Positions 61,123 through 64,000 of a stretch of 64,000 bases of DNA are shown here, piece by piece; position 1 is the first letter of the stretch; each line of letters starts with the position of its first letter. The DNA comes from Fundicoccus sp052116145 (GTDB lineage: Bacteria; Bacillota; Bacilli; Lactobacillales; Aerococcaceae): contig NZ_JBQKLQ010000008.1 in assembly GCF_052116145.1 (NCBI RefSeq), positions 1 to 64,000 on the forward strand, written 5' to 3'. The notes beneath the pieces are model-generated. The model searched no databases, had not been told where the DNA came from, and worked only from the letters and a program-made list of their open reading frames with translations. The translations under genes and the position numbers were made by a program.

Positions 61123-62106
61123 TTAGTCGATCATTTTGAATTTTTCAACAAATAATGGACTCACTGAACGGTTTTCGTGAATACGTTTGATTGCTTCACC
61201 AATTAATTGAGATACAGAAACAATTTCCATATTAGGTAACAGACGATCTTCTGGTAATAAAATCGAGTCTGTTACGATAATTTTCTCAATCTCAGAATCT
61301 CTTAGACGATCAATTGCTGGTCCAGATAACACTGGATGTGTACAACATGCAAAGACAGCTTTAGCACCTTTTTCTTTCAAAGCTTTTACTGCTAAAGTAA
61401 TTGTCCCCGCTGTATCAATCATATCGTCGATTAACACACACGTTTTACCTGAAACTTCACCAACAATATTCATCACTTCCGCCACATTCGCTTTTGGACG
61501 ACGCTTATCAATAATGGCAATAGGTGATTTTAAGAATTCAGCTAATTTTCGTGCACGCGTTACACCACCGTGATCAGGAGAAACAACAACAACGTCGTCT
61601 CCGTGTAAACCATTATCTAAGAAATAGTTCGCCAATAATGGCGCGCCCATTAAATGATCAACTGGAATATCGAAGAATCCTTGTATTTGAACAGCATGTA
61701 AGTCCAATGTAACCATTCTTGTTGCACCAGCCATTTGTAGCATGTTTGCTACTAACTTCGCAGTGATTGGCTCGCGTGATTGAGCTTTACGATCTTGACG
61801 AGCATAACCATAATAAGGCATTACGACGTTAATCGTCTTAGCGCTCGCACGTCTTAAAGCATCAATTGTAATTAACAATTCCATTAAGTTGTCGCTGACC
61901 GGGAAAGAAGTTGATTGAATAATATAAACATGGTCTCCACGTATACTTTCCTCAATATTTACCTTGATTTCTCCATCTGAGAAATGCGAAATTTCAATTT
62001 CTCCTAAGTCTAGCCCGATTGCCGCAGCAATCTTTTCTGCTAAAGGCTCGTTAGAACGTAATGAAAAAATCTTTAATTTCGGATCATTATAATGTTTTAT
62101 AGCCAC
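61123..62106 (-). CDS. prs: Ribose-phosphate pyrophosphokinase
   Basis: Makes PRPP from ribose-5-phosphate and ATP for nucleotides, NAD, His and Trp. 327 residues. FSDGEIKVNIEESIRGDHVYIIQST near 42-66, the divalent-metal loop DLHAVQIQGFFDIPVDHL near 135-152 and the PRPP-binding CVLIDDMIDTAGTIT near 222-236. GTG 62106 is preceded by GGAGGG. Follows glmU, the usual Firmicutes order purR-glmU-prs. Confidence 0.94.
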   Translation of the reverse strand: MAIKHYNDPKLKIFSLRSNEPLAEKIAAAIGLDLGEIEISHFSDGEIKVNIEESIRGDHVYIIQSTSFPVSDNLMELLITIDALRRASAKTINVVMPYYGYARQDRKAQSREPITAKLVANMLQMAGATRMVTLDLHAVQIQGFFDIPVDHLMGAPLLANYFLDNGLHGDDVVVVSPDHGGVTRARKLAEFLKSPIAIIDKRRPKANVAEVMNIVGEVSGKTCVLIDDMIDTAGTITLAVKALKEKGAKAVFACCTHPVLSGPAIDRLRDSEIEKIIVTDSILLPEDRLLPNMEIVSVSQLIGEAIKRIHENRSVSPLFVEKFKMID

Positions 62107-62193
62107 TTTTTTTTGCCCTCCGTTTGGTATGATTTCTTGCCGTCTGTTAGTTATATTATAACCCTGATAGGGGTTAAAACCTATTTAAATTGC

Positions 62194-63564
62194 TTACTTT
62201 TTCGAAAGTTTTTCCCAATAATTTGGTACGTTTTTTTGCTCTGTACGAGATATTGCTAATGCTTCAGCTGGAACATCATTGATAATTGTTGATCCCGCAG
62301 CAACAAAGCCTTTCTCGCCAACGTTTACTGGCGCAACTATGTTCGCATTGCTACCGATAAACGCTTGATCTCCAATGTTAGAACGTGCTTTACTTTTGCC
62401 ATTATAGTTAACAAAAATAGTGCCACAACCTACATTGATTTTCTTGCCTAAATCCGCATCTCCGATATAAGCTAAATGACCGGCCTTTGTTTCATCACCG
62501 ACACGACTATTCTTAACCTCTACAAAGTTACCAATATGTACTTCTTTTCCTAAGACACTATTTGGACGAATATGAGCAAAGGGTCCAATGTCTGTACGCT
62601 CGCCAATTATTGATTCTTCAATAACTGATTGAGTAATCGTCACATGATCAGCAATTTGACTATCGACAATTTCAGAATTCATTCCTACGAAACAGTTTGA
62701 TCCGATGATCGTTTGTCCTTTTAAGTGAACTCCCGCTTCAATTACCGTATCATTACCAATCACTACATCTGGCTCAATATAAGTTGAATCAGCGTTACCG
62801 AATGTCACACCATTACGCATATGCGCTAAATTAATACGACGCATCATCGTTCTTTGTGCTTGACTTAAGGCCACTCGATCGTTTACACCAATTGCTTCAT
62901 CCATATCATCCATAATATGAGCAGATACAACATCGCCATCTGCTTTAATTAATTCGATCACATCTGGAAGGTAATATTCACCTTGAGCATTATCATTTGT
63001 AACATGACTCAATGCATTAAATAGTGCTTGGTTATCAAAAACATACGTTCCTGTATTAATCTCTTTAATCGCTAATTCAGCTGCTTGCGCATCTTTTTGC
63101 TCAACGATTTTAGCAACTTCATCATTAGCTGAACGAACAATTCGTCCATAACCTGTTGAGTCATCAGCAATTGCCGTTAAAATTGTCGCCTTGGCACCAC
63201 TTTTCTCATGAGTATCAAATAGCTCAGTTAAAGTCTCACCAGTTAAAAGAGGCGTATCCCCACAAATGACTAAAGTCGTTCCATCAAGTGTACCTAGCAA
63301 GTCTTTCGCTTGTAAGACTGCATGACCCGTTCCTAGTTGTTCTTCTTGTAAAGCATATTGAGAATAATCACCCAAAACTTCCTGTACCTTCTCTGCTCCA
63401 TGTCCAACAATTGTCACGATTTGACTGACACCACTCTGCTTAACAGAGCGAATGACATGTTCTACCATTGGTAAACCGCACACAGGATGCAATACTTTAT
63501 ATAAACTAGACTTCATCCGCGTACCCTTACCTGCGGCCAAAACGATCGCCATCCGATTACTCAT
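62194..63564 (-). CDS. glmU: Bifunctional UDP-GlcNAc pyrophosphorylase/GlcN-1-P acetyltransferase
   Basis: Makes UDP-GlcNAc, the precursor of peptidoglycan and wall polymers. 456 residues from ATG 63564 (GAGGAG upstream; a frame from 63579 runs over that site). Nucleotidyltransferase domain with LAAGKGTRMKSSLYKVLH near 8-25 and QEEQLGTGHAV near 74-84. The left-handed beta-helix (about 250-456) carries the acetyltransferase site (HIGNFVEVKNSRVG, NVGCGTIFVNYNGKSK). Both activities look intact. Confidence 0.94.
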   Translation of the reverse strand: MSNRMAIVLAAGKGTRMKSSLYKVLHPVCGLPMVEHVIRSVKQSGVSQIVTIVGHGAEKVQEVLGDYSQYALQEEQLGTGHAVLQAKDLLGTLDGTTLVICGDTPLLTGETLTELFDTHEKSGAKATILTAIADDSTGYGRIVRSANDEVAKIVEQKDAQAAELAIKEINTGTYVFDNQALFNALSHVTNDNAQGEYYLPDVIELIKADGDVVSAHIMDDMDEAIGVNDRVALSQAQRTMMRRINLAHMRNGVTFGNADSTYIEPDVVIGNDTVIEAGVHLKGQTIIGSNCFVGMNSEIVDSQIADHVTITQSVIEESIIGERTDIGPFAHIRPNSVLGKEVHIGNFVEVKNSRVGDETKAGHLAYIGDADLGKKINVGCGTIFVNYNGKSKARSNIGDQAFIGSNANIVAPVNVGEKGFVAAGSTIINDVPAEALAISRTEQKNVPNYWEKLSKK

Positions 63565-63647
63565 TTTTACACTCCTCATTCTAAAACGAATTATTTATTA
63601 ATTTTCCATTACTTATTATAGCTATTTGAATACCATAGGTCTATTGA

Positions 63648-64000
63648 TTATTTTCCATCGAAAAAATTTCCTGGCAACATCTGAAGCTCAAAGTGCCCTG
63701 CGTCTTTATTGTAAACTATTTCAATCTTTAAGAAAGAAACATAATTTTCAATATGTACACGCTCTTTATGCGTGTTTTCAGCGAACACACAAACCCCGGC
63801 CGGCTGACAATCGAACTCATCCAACAAGGATATTAAACCACTCACTGTTCCACCATTACGCAAAAAGTCATCAATAATTAAAACTTTACTACCAGCCTTC
63901 AGACTACTTTTAGTCAATTCCATCTTCTTAACCGTCTGATGTGACCCCGAAATATAGTTAATCGAAATCGTTGAACCCTCTGCTTCAGCAGAATCGCGAC
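63648..64000 (-). CDS. purR: Purine operon repressor PurR (C-terminal part, start beyond window)
   Basis: The reading frame enters from the right edge and ends at 63648; about 117 C-terminal residues are visible. RDSAEAEGSTISINYISG followed by VLIIDDFLRNGGTVSGL is the PRPP-binding domain of the Gram-positive PurR, a phosphoribosyltransferase-like regulator. The N-terminal winged helix should lie just outside. Upstream of glmU in the same orientation. Confidence 0.88.
   Translation of the reverse strand, partial: RDSAEAEGSTISINYISGSHQTVKKMELTKSSLKAGSKVLIIDDFLRNGGTVSGLISLLDEFDCQPAGVCVFAENTHKERVHIENYVSFLKIEIVYNKDAGHFELQMLPGNFFDGK

Overview
This is a chromosomal window from a low-GC Gram-positive bacterium, most likely a member of the Lactobacillales. 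The evidence is the strong AGGAGG ribosome-binding sites, the Firmicutes-type cell-wall and competence genes, and a gene order resembling what I recall of the enterococcal secA-prfB-ftsEX-phoPR-pst-uvrA-liaX-hprK-lgt-trxB-rapZ-yvcK-whiA backbone. I cannot fix the genus. No rRNA, tRNA, prophage, insertion sequence or CRISPR array was recognised. Nearly everything is on the minus strand; only tyrS with its leader, a GlcD-like oxidase and a YigZ-family gene lie on the plus strand.

Layout. 1-1062: secreted PcsB-like coiled-coil protein, cut by the left edge. 1397-3035: tyrS, preceded by a tyrosine-rich leader peptide and an attenuator instead of a T-box. 3145-8950: oligopeptide ABC transporter oppABCDF. 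9109-10000: a flavodoxin-fold oxidoreductase and a coupled small protein. 10161-13645: an orphan Pro/Ser-repeat surface protein beside a two-component system. 13867-17223: a tail-less SSB, then whiA-yvcK-rapZ. 17599-23494: pgcA, trxB, gpsA, lgt, hprK. 23693-26590: a LiaXYZ-like envelope-stress operon with two PspC proteins. 26890-29718: uvrA. 29976-37330: phosphate regulon, pstS, phoU, pstB, pstA, pstC, phoR, phoP, with matching four-repeat PhoP boxes before pstS and pstC. 37522-43700: ftsEX, prfB with a programmed frameshift, secA, hpf. 43942-46223: comFA-comFC. 46413-47768: GlcD-like oxidase. 47827-49734: luciferase-like monooxygenase, FMN reductase and a two-cysteine small peptide. 49988-53651: two DegV proteins, a nucleoside hydrolase and YigZ. 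53737-57127: pncB-nadE-tagO. 57333-58430: acidic repeat-tailed secreted protein. 59051-60451: sugar-phosphate transferase, behind a 31-bp tandem repeat at 60529-60789. 61123-64000: prs, glmU and the end of purR.

How the parts fit together. PhoP/PhoR probably drives pstCAB-phoU and pstS. PgcA, GlmU, TagO, RapZ, YvcK and the sugar transferase all touch cell-envelope sugar metabolism. FtsEX and PcsB-like proteins usually cooperate in septal wall splitting. ComFA, ComFC and the tail-less SSB point to latent natural competence. Four secreted proteins, including OppA and PstS, carry plain signal-peptidase-I type signal peptides with no lipobox cysteine, although lgt is present.

Most interesting points: the tyrS peptide-leader attenuator, the lipobox-less ABC binding proteins, the flavoenzyme-peptide operon, and the 31-bp hairpin-forming tandem repeat. 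Many start codons given here were moved downstream from the longest open frame, to the codon best served by a ribosome-binding site.
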